A DNA stretch of 64,000 bases from an uncultured Clostridia bacterium (GTDB lineage Bacteria; Bacillota; Clostridia; Christensenellales; Borkfalkiaceae), in assembly GCA_947630605.1 (NCBI GenBank), contig CANRIO010000001.1, positions 1 through 64,000 of the forward strand. The letters are read 5' to 3'. The translations under genes were made by a program, and so were the position numbers. The notes beneath the pieces were generated by a model that saw only the letters and a list, made by a program, of their open reading frames with translations, had not been told where the DNA came from and did no database searches. Numbering within the stretch: position 1 is the first letter of the stretch; each line of letters opens with the position of its first letter. Of the stretch, positions 33,601-43,046 are shown piece after piece.

Positions 33601-36600
33601 TTGTGATATGTTATGGTCGGCTTAGAGAGAAGTGTGCCCTGTGAGGAACGAACATACCGATCTACGGCTTTCGTGCCATTGTCTTCTTCGCCAACAAACG
33701 CCGTGGCATCGTTGGTGTATTCCACGCTAAAGGTGAATTTATGATAATCTGTTCCACTCAATGTCACTTTGCCGCCGGAAAGGGTGAGTGTGCCATCCTC
33801 GCCCGTCAAGAGTTCCTTGCCATCGAATAATACATGCAGTTTCTTGCCTGCCATGGAACCGTTTTCATCCGCCATGGTGACAGTATAGCCGCTTATTTCA
33901 CCATAATAAGTATGGTATATGTATTCCTCTTCGTAATAAACAGAGGAGATATATTCCCCAACGGACACATGATCTAAAAATTTACCGTTTGTTTGAAACT
34001 CTATCGTGAAGCTCTCCTCCGTTACGGGCACGTCGACGTAGACTTTGACGGTGCAAGGCTTGCCGTCAATGGTGAGGGTGACAGTCGCGAAACCGCCCTT
34101 TTGCGGCACGATATACCATGTGCCGTTCTTCTCTTCAAGGGCGACGACATCGTCTTCCGAGGCGCCACAGGACACCTCTTGCCCTTCGGCTAAGGTGAAG
34201 TAGAAAGCGGCCTGTTCTTGCGCCATGCCATATTTGAGGACGATGTTATTCTCACCTTCGGCAAAGTCGATCTTCTTCAAGTTGCCGCCTTCTTCATAAG
34301 CAGCGTAGCCGACGGTGATCTCTTTGGAGAGCGTGAGCGTGGTCTCGCCGCGCTTCATCGCGACCGTAACGGTGACAACGCCTTCCTTTTGGAAGGTGAG
34401 AACGCCGCTTCCGTCGACAGAAGCAATGCCTTCGCCCTCTTTGATCGAATAGGAGACAACATCCGTATGGGCCTCGGGGGCCACATGCATGATATCGCTT
34501 ATATCGTACCGATCTTCACTCGTCACGACCTTGGAATAGTCGAGCGTGAGCGTCTCCGCGTTGCGCTGGAGGGTCTTCTCAACAGTAATGGCTTTAAGGC
34601 CGTCGTTATCGACATGGTATGTCTCTATCGACTCGGCGGTGTATTCCACGCCGAAGGTGACTTTGAGCGAGCCGAGGCCCTTTCCGAAGGGGATGGTGCC
34701 TGTATACTTGTTGACGGTTCCCTCTGTCGTCATGGCGACTTCGGCGGTATTTTTGCCGTAAGTGACGACGAGCTTCTTGCCTTCCATCTTGCCGTCGGAA
34801 TTGTCGACGGTGACAGTGAAGGAAACGCTTTCCGCAGTCGTGCCGAGGGTGTCGGCGTTTCCAATATCCACTTGGAGATCTTCATCCTTGACTGCGGCGT
34901 CGACATACACGTTGAGGGTGTATCTCTTTTCGCCCGCCGTGACGGTGACCGTTGCAAATCCGCCCTTGAGCGCCGTGACGGTGTAGGCTCCCTCGATCCC
35001 TTCGGAGACTTTTTCGACCCTGACGACGGAATCGTCGCCAAGCGTGACTTTTTCGCCGATCTCATCGCCGTTTTGTACGGTGAAGTAAATGCGCGCTGTG
35101 CCGTTGGGAGCGAGGACAATGTTCTGCGTGAGGCTTTCCGCCGTGCCAAAGTCGATATCCTTATCGGTGGCGGGCAGATGGGTGACGGTGATCTCCTTCG
35201 TGAAGGTAACTTCGTTGCCGCGCATCGTCTTGATGAGGACTTTGACGGTGCAAAGAGTGTCGCCCTCAAAGGAAAGCGTATTGCCCGTGAAGCTTGCGCC
35301 GTTGCCCTCGACCGCGTACTGAATTCCGTTTTCCGTGTGATTCTCGGGCGCGAGGGTGTAGGTCACATTGGCTGCGCGATCGCCGAAGGTGAGAGACGTA
35401 GCACGGGTGATGAGAGCTACGGTATCGGTTGCGCCGCCGTATGCGACGGTGATCGCGCTCACATTGCGCTCGATGGTGCGTATGGCGGTACCGGAGTCCT
35501 GTTTGGGATCGAAGTCCGCCGTGGCCTCCGCATCGTACTCCACGCCGAAGGTGACGGAAAGAGCGGAGAGATCTTTTGCAAAGGGAATTGTGCCCGTGAA
35601 CGAACTGCCCGCATTTTCCGCAGAGACATGCTTCGGCTCACCGTTCAAGGAGTAGCTTATATAGAACTTCTTGCCCTCCATAGCGCCTTCGTTTCCGCTC
35701 CCATCGAAGGTGACGGTGAAGGGAACATCCGTCGTCGAAGTCGTGCCGAAAGTCCCGGTGCACTCGGTGCCGTTGAATTGTACTTTATAGTTTTCCGTCT
35801 TGACGGTGCGGTCAACATAGAGTTGGATCGTGAATACCGTATTTTCGCCGCCGCCCGTTGGCGTGACGGTGACGGTGACGGTCGCGAAACCGCCCTGTCT
35901 GGTCACGATCTTGGGCATTGCAGATCCCTGTTCGGTCACTTCGACAACGCCGGCGCCCCCGGTGACCTCGTAGGAAACGGTCGCGTCGGTGGGTTTACTG
36001 TAGATAATGTTGCCCGTATCGCCGAAGTTGAGAAGAACTTTTTGCACGCTCTTATCGGCGGAAAGCTCGATGTTGACCTGCTCCTTCACGCGCGGCTGAT
36101 AGGTGACAACGATGGTCTCAGTGGCAACTGCGGTGCCGTCGTCGCCGAGAAGAGAAAGCTTGACTGTGACTTTCGTCGCCTCCGTCATATCCTCCGTCGT
36201 TTTGAATGTCAGGACGCCGGTGGATGTAATGGACGCCATGTCCGTCCTTTCTCCAAGGGAATAGGAGAGCGTGTTCGTGTGGTTCGCAGGTGCCACAGCG
36301 ACGCCGACCTGCGAGGCATTGGTAGATTCGACACCGCCCGCGATGAAGGTAAGCGTCGTCTGGGTGGTGGAAATATTTTCGACCTCTTCACCCTTGTAGA
36401 TAAAGTTTGCGCCCGTCGCATTGCGCTTCAATGTGACGCTGCGAGAAACCTTTAGCGTCTCCGCCTTTGCTCCGTATCCCAAAGCATCGTCGCTGTATTT
36501 CACGCTGAAGGTGACAACAAGCGTGGCTTGATCTTTGAAGTCGATGGAGCCGTTGAGGCTGGCTACGTCCGCCTCGCCTTCTTGCTTCACGGTTTCATAC

Positions 36601-39600
36601 GTCACATAGAGCTTTTTGCCCTGCATGGAGCCATCTTTTTCGTTGACGGTGAGGGTGTAAGCAACCGCATCATCCGCCGTGCCGAAGGTGTAGCCCGCTC
36701 CGTTATAATAAGGATCCTTCTCGCCGAATTTGATCGTGAAATCGTCTGCGGAGAGGGGAACGTCGACGAAGACATTGACGGTGTATTCTTTTTCGCCTGC
36801 GGTGACGGTAACGGTTGTGAAGCCGCCCTTTTTCGCCGTGAGCGTGTATGCGCCCGCAGAAATCTCTTTGAGTTCTACGACGCCATCTTCGGCGACCTGT
36901 GCCAAAGCGGTCTCTCCCGTCGGAACGGAGAGATAGAGGTTGGCCATATCGCCCTTTGCAAAGAGGACATGAAAGCTCTCTTTTTCAGCCGTGCCGAGAT
37001 CGATATCCCGATCGGTCTTGGGAAGATAGGTAACGAGGATCTCCTTTGTGAAGGTGACTTCGTTGCCGCGCTTTATTGATATCGTGACCGTGACGGTGTG
37101 CGCCGCGGCCGTATCTGTGAAGGTGAGGGTGGAAGAACCTTTGAACTCCGCGCCATCGCCCGAAACGGAATATGTGATACCCGTATCCGTGTGGTTTGCG
37201 GGCAGAACGGTCACTGCGGCGTCCGGGCCGAATCTGAGCGTCGGGGAGTTCGTGACGATATTTTCCGTCTCCTCTGCGCCGCCGTATGCGACTTTGACCT
37301 CGCTCGCATTGCGGTGCAAAGTGAGCGTACGCGTGACAGTCTCGAGGTTCTTCGCATTTGCGTGCAATCTGAGTGCGTCTTCGGTGTACTCGACGCCGAA
37401 GGTGACGGGAAGCGTGGAGAGGTCTGTGCCGAACGCGATGGCATTCCCGGCATCGCTCACAAGCGCGGCGATGTCGTCTGAGCCGTATATCTTCACTTCT
37501 TCGCCGTTCTTCGTATACTTCAAATAGAGCTTTTTGCCCTGCATGGAACCTTCCTTTTCGGTGACGGTGAAGTCATAGGGGACGCTCGTCAAAGCCGTGC
37601 CGAAGATGGCGCCCGGGACGAGGGAGCCGCCAAGTGTGACGGCAAGATCTTCCCCTCCGACGGGGCGGTCGACATAGACCTCGAAGGTGTAGACCTTCAC
37701 GCCGTCTGCCGCAGACTGCGCACGGCGGGTGCGGACAGGTTCGGGCGAATCGGGCGTGACGGTGATGGTGATGGTGGCAAAACCGCCTCTCTGAGGCACG
37801 ATGTATTGGACGCCGTTGCGCTCTTCGATCCTGACAGCCGGTTTCTCTGCGGGGTCCGCCCCCGGCTCTTCCACAACTTCGTAAGCGACCGTTGTACCTG
37901 CAGGTTCGGCGAAGTAGAGGATGCCCTGTTCCTGTTTCTCCTCGGTGTCGCCCATATTGAGGACGATCGGGGGCTGTTCGGGCGCTTCTTCGCCCTCTGC
38001 GCTCTCGACGACCTCAATGCCCTTGGGCGGCGTCACGTCCTCTTCTTGTTTGATGAGAGGGGCATAGGTGACGGTGACCTTCTTTTCGATCGTCACATGT
38101 TTTTCCGCATCGAGGAAGGAGACGGTGACGGTGACCGTGCCGGGCGCCTTGAACGTGAGCTTGCCCTGCGCCGTGATGGCCGCCGTAGTTTCGTCCCCCT
38201 CTGCGAGGGTGTAGCGGATCTCGTTCGTGTGGTTTGCGGGCAATGCGCTCACGATCGCGTAATTGGGACCGGCATTTGCCGGGGATGTATCGAATTTCAA
38301 GCTACATGATGTTTTTTGATCATCGTTCTCGTGAAGGACGATGGAGCCGACATCCTGCGTTTCTCCATAGGAGACGGTGGCGCTCGCCGCGTTGCGCTGG
38401 ACTTTGAGGATAAAGTAATCGCTGAACAGCTCGGTCGTGCCCTTCTTGCCTTCACCCGTCTTATAGACGTACGCCTCCACATCTACGCGGATGGAGGTGC
38501 GTCCTGCGGGCATTTCTCCTACGAAATAGAATTTGATGTCACTCTGATCCGTCGCATCCACACGAAGGACGCCAGGGATCTCAAATGTCGCCTGCTTAAA
38601 CTCGCGGGAAGTGCCTGCAAGGTTGGGCGCAAATGCGATGGGAAGAGGCGTTGTGCCGTCTTTGTAGTCCTCGTAATTGACCGTGTACTCCTTCGGTGAG
38701 AAGAGCGGCGGCATGTAATAGCCGTCCGTCGAGGTATAGCTCTTATACTTCACGACCTTGTGGCCGCCGAAGTCTTCGCCCGTCACGGTGATGGTGACCT
38801 GCCCTTCGCGGCTGAATTTGACGTTCCCCTCTTCATCCACGGTGGCAATGGACTCATCGCTCGAGGTATATGTGATCTGCGCGTCTGCATCGGCTGGAAC
38901 ACACGTTACGGTGGGGAGCTTGAACTCCTTCAGGGGAGAGACGACCGCCTTCGTCTCGAAAGACAGATCGCGGAGCTGTTTGTGGCAGACGAAGGTGATG
39001 GAGTCCGACTTCGTGGGGTCGTCGTTGGAAGTCGCCGTGATCGTCGCCTTGCCCGCGCCGCGCGCAGTGATGGTGCCGTTCGCGCTCACATGCAGAATGT
39101 CGTCGTTGTCACTCGTCCATTTGAGGGACTTGTTCTCCGCATCTTTGGGGATGAAGGAGACAGAGAGTTCCAACTTCTCGCCCTCATAGAGGTCGGTCTT
39201 CCCGATCGCGTCTCTGTTCAGGGAGATCGCGTGGACCTTGGTATCCGTGACGATGACTTTGCGCTTTGCGATCGCCGCTTTATTTTCCTTGCTCACGACG
39301 TAGATGTACGTCTCGCCGTAATAGGAGGCCTTTACGACGCCATTTTCGTCGACCGTGACGATGCTTTCATCATCGGTCCCGAATTTGAGGTCGCGATTCT
39401 TCGCTCTGAGAGGAAGGATGGTGATCTCATCTGTTACGTCGTATGTAGGCGGAGCATTTTCGTCGCTCATGGTGAGGATGAGCGCTTCGTTTTTGATAAA
39501 TTCCACCGATTCGACGTAGATGTGTGTGACCATGCTCATGATCGCACCGCTCACAAGCAAGATCGCAAGGAGCAGGATCGGCAGGAGTATGATCGTCGAA

Positions 39601-39617
39601 ACCATCAACTTTTTCAT
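30633..39617 (-). CDS. Giant repeat protein (2,994 residues) with Ig-like Big_2 domains and a beta-helix-like C-terminus
   Basis: The N-terminus MKKLMVSTIILLPILLLAILLV is a signal anchor without lipobox. Residues about 110-330 hold two or three Big_2-type Ig domains (SLKWTSDNDDILHVSANGTITARGAGKATITA and a second copy). From about residue 400 to 2000 come five large modules of 300-360 residues, each with an RNA-containing strand ((V/L)QRNA, LHRNA, LKRNA, IERNV, LQRNA), a GGFATVTVT strand and a (S/A/K)M.GKK(L/F) strand. The last 1,000 residues are different, with Asn/Tyr-rich repeats like a right-handed beta helix. No LPXTG is seen. Start at 39617 follows GAGGTG; earlier codons lack one. Probably a surface adhesin. 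Confidence 0.85.
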   Translation of the reverse strand: MKKLMVSTIILLPILLLAILLVSGAIMSMVTHIYVESVEFIKNEALILTMSDENAPPTYDVTDEITILPLRAKNRDLKFGTDDESIVTVDENGVVKASYYGETYIYVVSKENKAAIAKRKVIVTDTKVHAISLNRDAIGKTDLYEGEKLELSVSFIPKDAENKSLKWTSDNDDILHVSANGTITARGAGKATITATSNDDPTKSDSITFVCHKQLRDLSFETKAVVSPLKEFKLPTVTCVPADADAQITYTSSDESIATVDEEGNVKFSREGQVTITVTGEDFGGHKVVKYKSYTSTDGYYMPPLFSPKEYTVNYEDYKDGTTPLPIAFAPNLAGTSREFKQATFEIPGVLRVDATDQSDIKFYFVGEMPAGRTSIRVDVEAYVYKTGEGKKGTTELFSDYFILKVQRNAASATVSYGETQDVGSIVLHENDDQKTSCSLKFDTSPANAGPNYAIVSALPANHTNEIRYTLAEGDETTAAITAQGKLTFKAPGTVTVTVSFLDAEKHVTIEKKVTVTYAPLIKQEEDVTPPKGIEVVESAEGEEAPEQPPIVLNMGDTEEKQEQGILYFAEPAGTTVAYEVVEEPGADPAEKPAVRIEERNGVQYIVPQRGGFATITITVTPDSPEPVRTRRAQSAADGVKVYTFEVYVDRPVGGEDLAVTLGGSLVPGAIFGTALTSVPYDFTVTEKEGSMQGKKLYLKYTKNGEEVKIYGSDDIAALVSDAGNAIAFGTDLSTLPVTFGVEYTEDALRLHANAKNLETVTRTLTLHRNASEVKVAYGGAEETENIVTNSPTLRFGPDAAVTVLPANHTDTGITYSVSGDGAEFKGSSTLTFTDTAAAHTVTVTISIKRGNEVTFTKEILVTYLPKTDRDIDLGTAEKESFHVLFAKGDMANLYLSVPTGETALAQVAEDGVVELKEISAGAYTLTAKKGGFTTVTVTAGEKEYTVNVFVDVPLSADDFTIKFGEKDPYYNGAGYTFGTADDAVAYTLTVNEKDGSMQGKKLYVTYETVKQEGEADVASLNGSIDFKDQATLVVTFSVKYSDDALGYGAKAETLKVSRSVTLKRNATGANFIYKGEEVENISTTQTTLTFIAGGVESTNASQVGVAVAPANHTNTLSYSLGERTDMASITSTGVLTFKTTEDMTEATKVTVKLSLLGDDGTAVATETIVVTYQPRVKEQVNIELSADKSVQKVLLNFGDTGNIIYSKPTDATVSYEVTGGAGVVEVTEQGSAMPKIVTRQGGFATVTVTVTPTGGGENTVFTIQLYVDRTVKTENYKVQFNGTECTGTFGTTSTTDVPFTVTFDGSGNEGAMEGKKFYISYSLNGEPKHVSAENAGSSFTGTIPFAKDLSALSVTFGVEYDAEATADFDPKQDSGTAIRTIERNVSAITVAYGGATDTVALITRATSLTFGDRAANVTYTLAPENHTENGIQYAVEGNGASFTGNTLSFEGDTLCTVKVLIKTMRGNEVTFTKEITVTHLPATDKDIDFGTAESLTQNIVLAPNGTARIYFTVQNGDEIGEKVTLGDDSVVRVEKVSEGIEGAYTVTALKGGFATVTVTAGEKRYTLNVYVDAAVKDEDLQVDIGNADTLGTTAESVSFTVTVDNSDGKMEGKKLVVTYGKNTAEVAMTTEGTVNKYTGTIPFGKGLGSLKVTFGVEYTAESIETYHVDNDGLKAITVEKTLQRNAETLTLDYSKVVTSEDRYDISDIMHVAPEAHTDVVSYSIKEGEGIASVDGSGVLTFQKEGVVTVTVAMKRGETTLTLSKEITVGYAAYEEGGNLKKIDFAEGENNIVLKYGMAQEQAAFYFTLAEGQEVSCGASEDDVVALEEKNGTWYIVPQKGGFATVTLTIDGKPCTVKVYVDVPVTEESFTIEFQTNGKFLDHVSVGEYISSVYYEEEYIYHTYYGEISGYTVTMADENGSMAGKKLHVLFDGKELLTGEDGTLTLSGGKVTLSGTDYHKFTFSVEYTNDATAFVGEEDNGTKAVDRYVRSSQGTLLSKPTITYHKGDHNTTSEARFTLNPNGPTDIEFIEVESYYSFGITGVKVNERSGLLDPIDTQDKYMNFVLASNVKLTGSGAVTKYGVSAAYGSITQIDLKAVKYCQNEIMYLEIFGQSFELNVSVVARTQTIEVKGGTGANLITLDKTTKYRTVLDSLTFQVEIGRNDEIDIPNKNIQWCFDGESWDHTVTSNSVNTTVTVTGIASSGSNSLFFRSADGGAEIQILLEHVANPEFGYDLFVIDSIERNTFASIEDVSGGETLNYTVPGDMQGAITFEIKVDAENYLGGYEAQDFSGRIVEPEDPTGWTISVEEEQGQIIFHTESTGDFKITCAVIAYGKTINVTLSHYNLSIVFPGFDSGNKANGGDVYKGYQQVRVFAKHSDYGAGVVDYFKLPIRAIKNASTTAEQIPVADLTWTFTGFKGNAPMSGENVFTLTQTGTQVTFTKGSHTTVYTIVPGANGASSKLQTADGTPIAEGGKYLGTTKVPWVDVYAEAGYAHLYFGGFTGLSETDVQNDYFGNFDEKPKYTQKQPTAADNSGRDFTVSTETSYTFLRVGATFGAGYNEDGKGKDSYFNFNILADDALVNVFNATGFNTNSNVVLQTNLYGPGELGADTKEDEKAKANDLYLNNAGTLGKTTIYGNGYQVNFEAKTASMSSYSESDGITVNRAYNTIIKCANPTEEISSTMQKMVLKMEYAYYCDLSYYYKFNPSGNTFYTKNTVFSCVPKTAVQLYYNGLSMYAENIVMTEVGTSVQADNGSEQEINFYYKGTIDILNYFNQPALLNLNSMVGGMFNMVVPSVKDYFEWHGKTVSADANSLIGTDRIYVNVLAFAASDLSGKTYVWTNGEYKPLSDGAGALNENARLVSKNLLFSYYALTYEMMNGEARLDNATAVMSGSKFTGNADMNSLFSDNRYIRLQCEFKDKDVRNYEHIKWHKENVYRDYSIIGDREGHTENLKNSLKGVQWPDGSGVDANGTAYAPAAAFARMLSETTLPGKED

Positions 39618-39776
39618 AGGAACACCTCTTTTTTCTTTCTGAGTTTTTATGTTTCCGCCCGCTCTGCAGTAGCGGCGTGTCACTGCCGCACGGATCCGGA
39701 AGGGAGAGGGGAGGACGATATAGATAAGGGGGACATAGACGAGTGGTGGGAAATCGTGCTTTCCGGCACCGTCTCG

Positions 39777-41378
39777 TCAGATTTCGATTTTCCTGTACTT
39801 CTTATTTGCCGTCGTAAGGAAGATCACGATGTTGAGGAGCGCATACAAAAGTACGGCGCCTGCCGAGAGAATGTATGCGAGCCGCTTTCCTCCATCGACG
39901 GATTTGGGAAGCAGCAGTCCGCACACACCGAAGAGCGCGGCGATCACAAACCCGATGAGGAGCATATAGATGATGTTGATCTCTTCCGCCTCTCCGTTTG
40001 CCTTGGGCTTTAAGTTGGGGTTCGCAAGGTTCAGATTGATCCCGTTGAACACAAGCCCCACCGCAAAGAGCGCCTCGACGATGACGAGAACGAAGAGTTC
40101 CTGCCTGTCCAGAAAGTGCAGGGCCGCAAGGATGATCGCACTCAAAAGCAGTGCGCCGAGGCTCACGCAGATGTGGAGCGACGCCTTCACCGAGAGCTGG
40201 CTGCGGTAGGAGACGGGCACGAGCTTGGTGATATAGAACCGCTTGCCCTCGACGCTTAAGATCTCTCCCGTAAAGGAGCAGATCATCGCCATGAACATGG
40301 AGACCACGAGCATGGATACCCCGAAGTTGATGCCCGATCCCATTTCCGCTTTGCCGACGATATCGGCAAGACGGTTGCAGAAGAACACCATGACGGGGGT
40401 GGAGATCGCAACGCCGAGATAGAAGTAGGAATACGTCTTGGAGCGGAGCATATCCTTGAAGGTGTGGCGGAAGATCGCCCCGCTGCTGCCGAGATCGTCG
40501 ATCTCGGTGCGTTTGATCGCCCCGCCCGCGCCGTTTTCGAGCGCCTTTGTGCGCACATTCGTACACACAAGCCGCGCAAGCGCAATGCCGAGCGCCATGA
40601 GCACGACGCCCCCGCCAATGAGTACGCCGAGGCTGAGCCAGATCTTTTCGAAGAAGATAAGGTTCCCCAAATAGAAGAGGGGATTATAGTAGGCGTCCAG
40701 CGCGGAGAGGAGCCCATCCCAGATCTCGAGGGTCCCCTCTTCCCAATTTCTGTGGATGAAGAACTGCGCAAGCACGGTGAGGATGTAGTAGTACAGCGCA
40801 AAGCAGCCCGCGAGGAAGAGGACGAAGACGATGATCCGCGCGATGCCGTGCTTCTCCAAAAGGGTGGAGATATACATCACGGGGATCGCGATGAAGACGG
40901 AGAGGACGAAGGGGACAAGGGGCATAAAGATCAGCCCGAGGAGCATGCCCATCCCGTAGGAGAGCGTGAGGCATTTCGCCGCGACCCCGAAGACAAGCAT
41001 CACGGGAAGCAGCAAGAGCGCGGAATAGATCCAAAGGTCGATGTAGTTCAGAATGAGCTCGCCCATGAACAGCTTGAAGGGCGAGAGCGGAAACCGCGCG
41101 GTGATCGCGAAATCTGCAGGGCGGTATAGCCTTTTGACCTGCATCCCCGTCGCGGCGACCGTAAGGCCTGCGGCGATCACGGTAAGATAGAGCACGAAGA
41201 TCTTCTTGGGCGTAACCATCAGATTGGCCTTCAAAACGAAGGTAAGCACCAAGACGAGCGCCAGGACGATGGCGATCGCAAGAACCGCCGCAATGCCCGT
41301 CATAAATGCGCTCACCTTGCTGTTGTTGCGGTTGAAGCCCCATTTGAGCTTGAGCTGTAAGCGAATATAATCACGCAT
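39777..41378 (-). CDS. ABC transporter permease
   Basis: A 533-residue protein with about 12 membrane segments in two halves and a short cytoplasmic start (MRDYIRLQLKLKWGFNRNNSK). It resembles the large ABC-2-like exporter permeases of Firmicutes that pair with a single ATPase. The ATG at 41378 overlaps the ATPase stop (GATGCGTGA) and follows a GGGGGA site, so the pair is coupled. The substrate is unknown. The giant repeat protein starts 160 bp downstream on the same strand. Confidence 0.85.
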   Translation of the reverse strand: MRDYIRLQLKLKWGFNRNNSKVSAFMTGIAAVLAIAIVLALVLVLTFVLKANLMVTPKKIFVLYLTVIAAGLTVAATGMQVKRLYRPADFAITARFPLSPFKLFMGELILNYIDLWIYSALLLLPVMLVFGVAAKCLTLSYGMGMLLGLIFMPLVPFVLSVFIAIPVMYISTLLEKHGIARIIVFVLFLAGCFALYYYILTVLAQFFIHRNWEEGTLEIWDGLLSALDAYYNPLFYLGNLIFFEKIWLSLGVLIGGGVVLMALGIALARLVCTNVRTKALENGAGGAIKRTEIDDLGSSGAIFRHTFKDMLRSKTYSYFYLGVAISTPVMVFFCNRLADIVGKAEMGSGINFGVSMLVVSMFMAMICSFTGEILSVEGKRFYITKLVPVSYRSQLSVKASLHICVSLGALLLSAIILAALHFLDRQELFVLVIVEALFAVGLVFNGINLNLANPNLKPKANGEAEEINIIYMLLIGFVIAALFGVCGLLLPKSVDGGKRLAYILSAGAVLLYALLNIVIFLTTANKKYRKIEI

Positions 41379-42330
41379 CACGTCTTCCCCCGCCCTTGTT
41401 GGAATTCTTGTTATCGTTCTCCGTCTTCGCCGCGGGGGCGCATCCTCCGGGAGCGCAGGGCGCCGCATAGGGGTTGGGCGCGGGGGTGACGATCTGCGGA
41501 TAGACGGGGATGGGGGGAATGACGATAGGATAGGCGACGCCTCTCAGATGGGTCGCATCAAATCCCTGCGGACATCCTGCGGGCGCGAAAGAGGGCTGCG
41601 CCGCAGTCTGCGTCTCCTCCTGCATTCCGTTAAGTTCCATATAATATTTGTCGAGACTGAAATCCTTCTGCACACGCAGATCGACGATGTTTGCGAGCTC
41701 GCCCTTTCTGATGAAGACGACCTTATCGCAGACTTTGCGCACGACATCGAGATTGTGCGAGGAGAAGAGCACGGCGTGTCTGAAGTCGGCATAGTCACGG
41801 ATATAGTTGCACAGAAGCATCATCGTCTGGTGGTCGAGGCCGACCATCGGCTCGTCGAGGATCCAGAGCTTGGGCCTGTGGACGAGCGCACCTAAAATGC
41901 AGATCTTCTGCCGCATGCCGTGGGAATAGCTCGCGATCTGGGTATCGAGGGCGTATTTTATGCCGAAGTGCTCGGCAAGTTCCCCTGTGGCATAATTCTT
42001 TTGTTTCTTCGTCGCGCCGTAGAGACTGCCCATATAGTTGATATACTCCCTGCCCGTCAGCTTCTCATAGACGGAATGGTCGTCGGGAACATATCCCACG
42101 AGCCTTTTGGCTTTTTCGGGCTGCTTGTTTACGTCGTAGCCGCCGATCTCGATGCTGCCCTCACGGAAGGGGAGCACGCCGATGATGCTCTTGATGATAG
42201 TTGATTTGCCCGCGCCGTTGCTGCCGACAAGGCCGACCACTTCGCCCGTGGCAACGGAAAAACTGATGTTCTTCGCGGAATAGTTCGGATTCTTTGCGTA
42301 CTTCTTGGAAAAATTCTTGAGTTCCAGCAT
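41371..42330 (-). CDS. ABC transporter ATP-binding protein with Pro/Cys-rich tail
   Basis: A 319-residue ATPase. Walker A GSNGAGKST (G36-T44), a signature of the SHGMRQK kind instead of LSGGQ, Walker B LWILDEPMVGLD, and H-loop SSHN. After the domain (about residue 235) an unusual tail follows, with CPQGFD, PIVIPPIPVYPQIVTPAPNPYAAP, APGGCAP and a Lys/Asn-rich end. It drives the adjacent permease. AGGAG precedes the ATG at 42330; an upstream ATG at 42393 has none. Confidence 0.92.
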   Translation of the reverse strand: MLELKNFSKKYAKNPNYSAKNISFSVATGEVVGLVGSNGAGKSTIIKSIIGVLPFREGSIEIGGYDVNKQPEKAKRLVGYVPDDHSVYEKLTGREYINYMGSLYGATKKQKNYATGELAEHFGIKYALDTQIASYSHGMRQKICILGALVHRPKLWILDEPMVGLDHQTMMLLCNYIRDYADFRHAVLFSSHNLDVVRKVCDKVVFIRKGELANIVDLRVQKDFSLDKYYMELNGMQEETQTAAQPSFAPAGCPQGFDATHLRGVAYPIVIPPIPVYPQIVTPAPNPYAAPCAPGGCAPAAKTENDNKNSNKGGGRRDA

Positions 42331-42716
42331 TTGCTCTCCTTCCTGCGTTTTTTGTATTACTTCTGAAAGTCTTACCCTATTATATAAGGGCACATGGAAT
42401 GCAAAGTAATTTTAGCAAAGCAACTTAAAAAAATCAAACTTCTAAACCGAAATGTCCCCCCCCCCCCGATGTTTCAATATATCAAATTTTGAAAATTTTT
42501 GTTGCGTATCGTCACGAAATCGGTCGAATTTTATCGATTTTCAATAATTTTAATTCACATTATAACATTTTTGGGGAGGGAAAGCGTGCAAACGGGCGGC
42601 CGCCTTCATCGCAAAAACACGCAACTTGCGCGCGTGCGCACAATGGGCGCGTCATCTTAAATATAGGTCGTGCGCCCGCTCACGCAGGCGCACGCGCAGG
42701 CGAGCGCGAGGCCCGT
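42331..42716. other. Intergenic region with a 12-C homopolymer and promoter-like sequence
   Basis: About 400 bp without a gene. On the minus strand TATAAT (complement of 42380-42385) is the likely -10 for the ABC pair. At 42456-42467 is a run of 12 C on the plus strand (12 G upstream of the ABC genes). 42600-42716 is a GC-rich patch with GTGCGC/GCGCAC-like short palindromes of unknown meaning. Confidence 0.5.
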
Positions 42717-42746
42717 AAAAAAAAACGACCCGGAGGGGTCGTTTTT
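42717..42746 (-). terminator. Terminator of tRNA-Leu
   Basis: ACGACCC / GGGTCGT with loop CTCC on the minus strand, followed by a run of nine T. Same hairpin as at 29481-29498. Confidence 0.8.
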
Positions 42747-42833
42747 TGGTGCCGGTGGTCGGGCTCGAACCGACACGGGTTTTATCCCGAGGGATTTTAA
42801 GTCCCTTGCGTCTGCCAATTCCACCACACCGGC
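42747..42833 (-). tRNA. tRNA-Leu(TAA)
   Basis: Minus strand: acceptor GCCGGTG/CACCGGC, discriminator A, encoded CCA; anticodon loop CTTAAAA between AGGGA and TCCCT; long variable arm CGGGATAAAACCCG, as in type II tRNAs; T loop TTCGAGC. Confidence 0.97.
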
Positions 42834-42842
42834 GCATGATGG

Positions 42843-42871
42843 ATTATACCACGGCGGAGGGAAAATGTCAA
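42843..42871 (-). promoter_or_regulatory. Consensus promoter of tRNA-Leu
   Basis: Minus strand TTGACA (42871-42866), 17 bp, TATAAT (42848-42843): a perfect sigma-A promoter. Confidence 0.9.
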
Positions 42872-42931
42872 CAAAACGCCCGCTTGAAGCGGCGGAAAAG
42901 TGGCGGGCGGCGCAATATTTTTCAAAAACGG

Positions 42932-42960
42932 TTGCAAAGCGGGGCAGTTTATGGTATAGT
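42932..42960 (+). promoter_or_regulatory. Predicted promoter of the FAD dehydrogenase gene
   Basis: TTGCAA (42932-42937), 17 bp, TATAGT (42955-42960), giving a leader of about 80 nt. Confidence 0.7.
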
Positions 42961-43046
42961 GATAGAGCCCGTGCGGGCAAAAATCCGCCTATCCCATCTG
43001 CCGGTCGCCTCCTTCGCGGTCGGACGATTTTTTCTCGGAGGGTGCA

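Noticed and set aside
34218-36455. 745-codon plus-strand ORF inside the giant-protein gene
   Set aside because: It is antisense to the five conserved modules. Its own repeats are only the complement of theirs.
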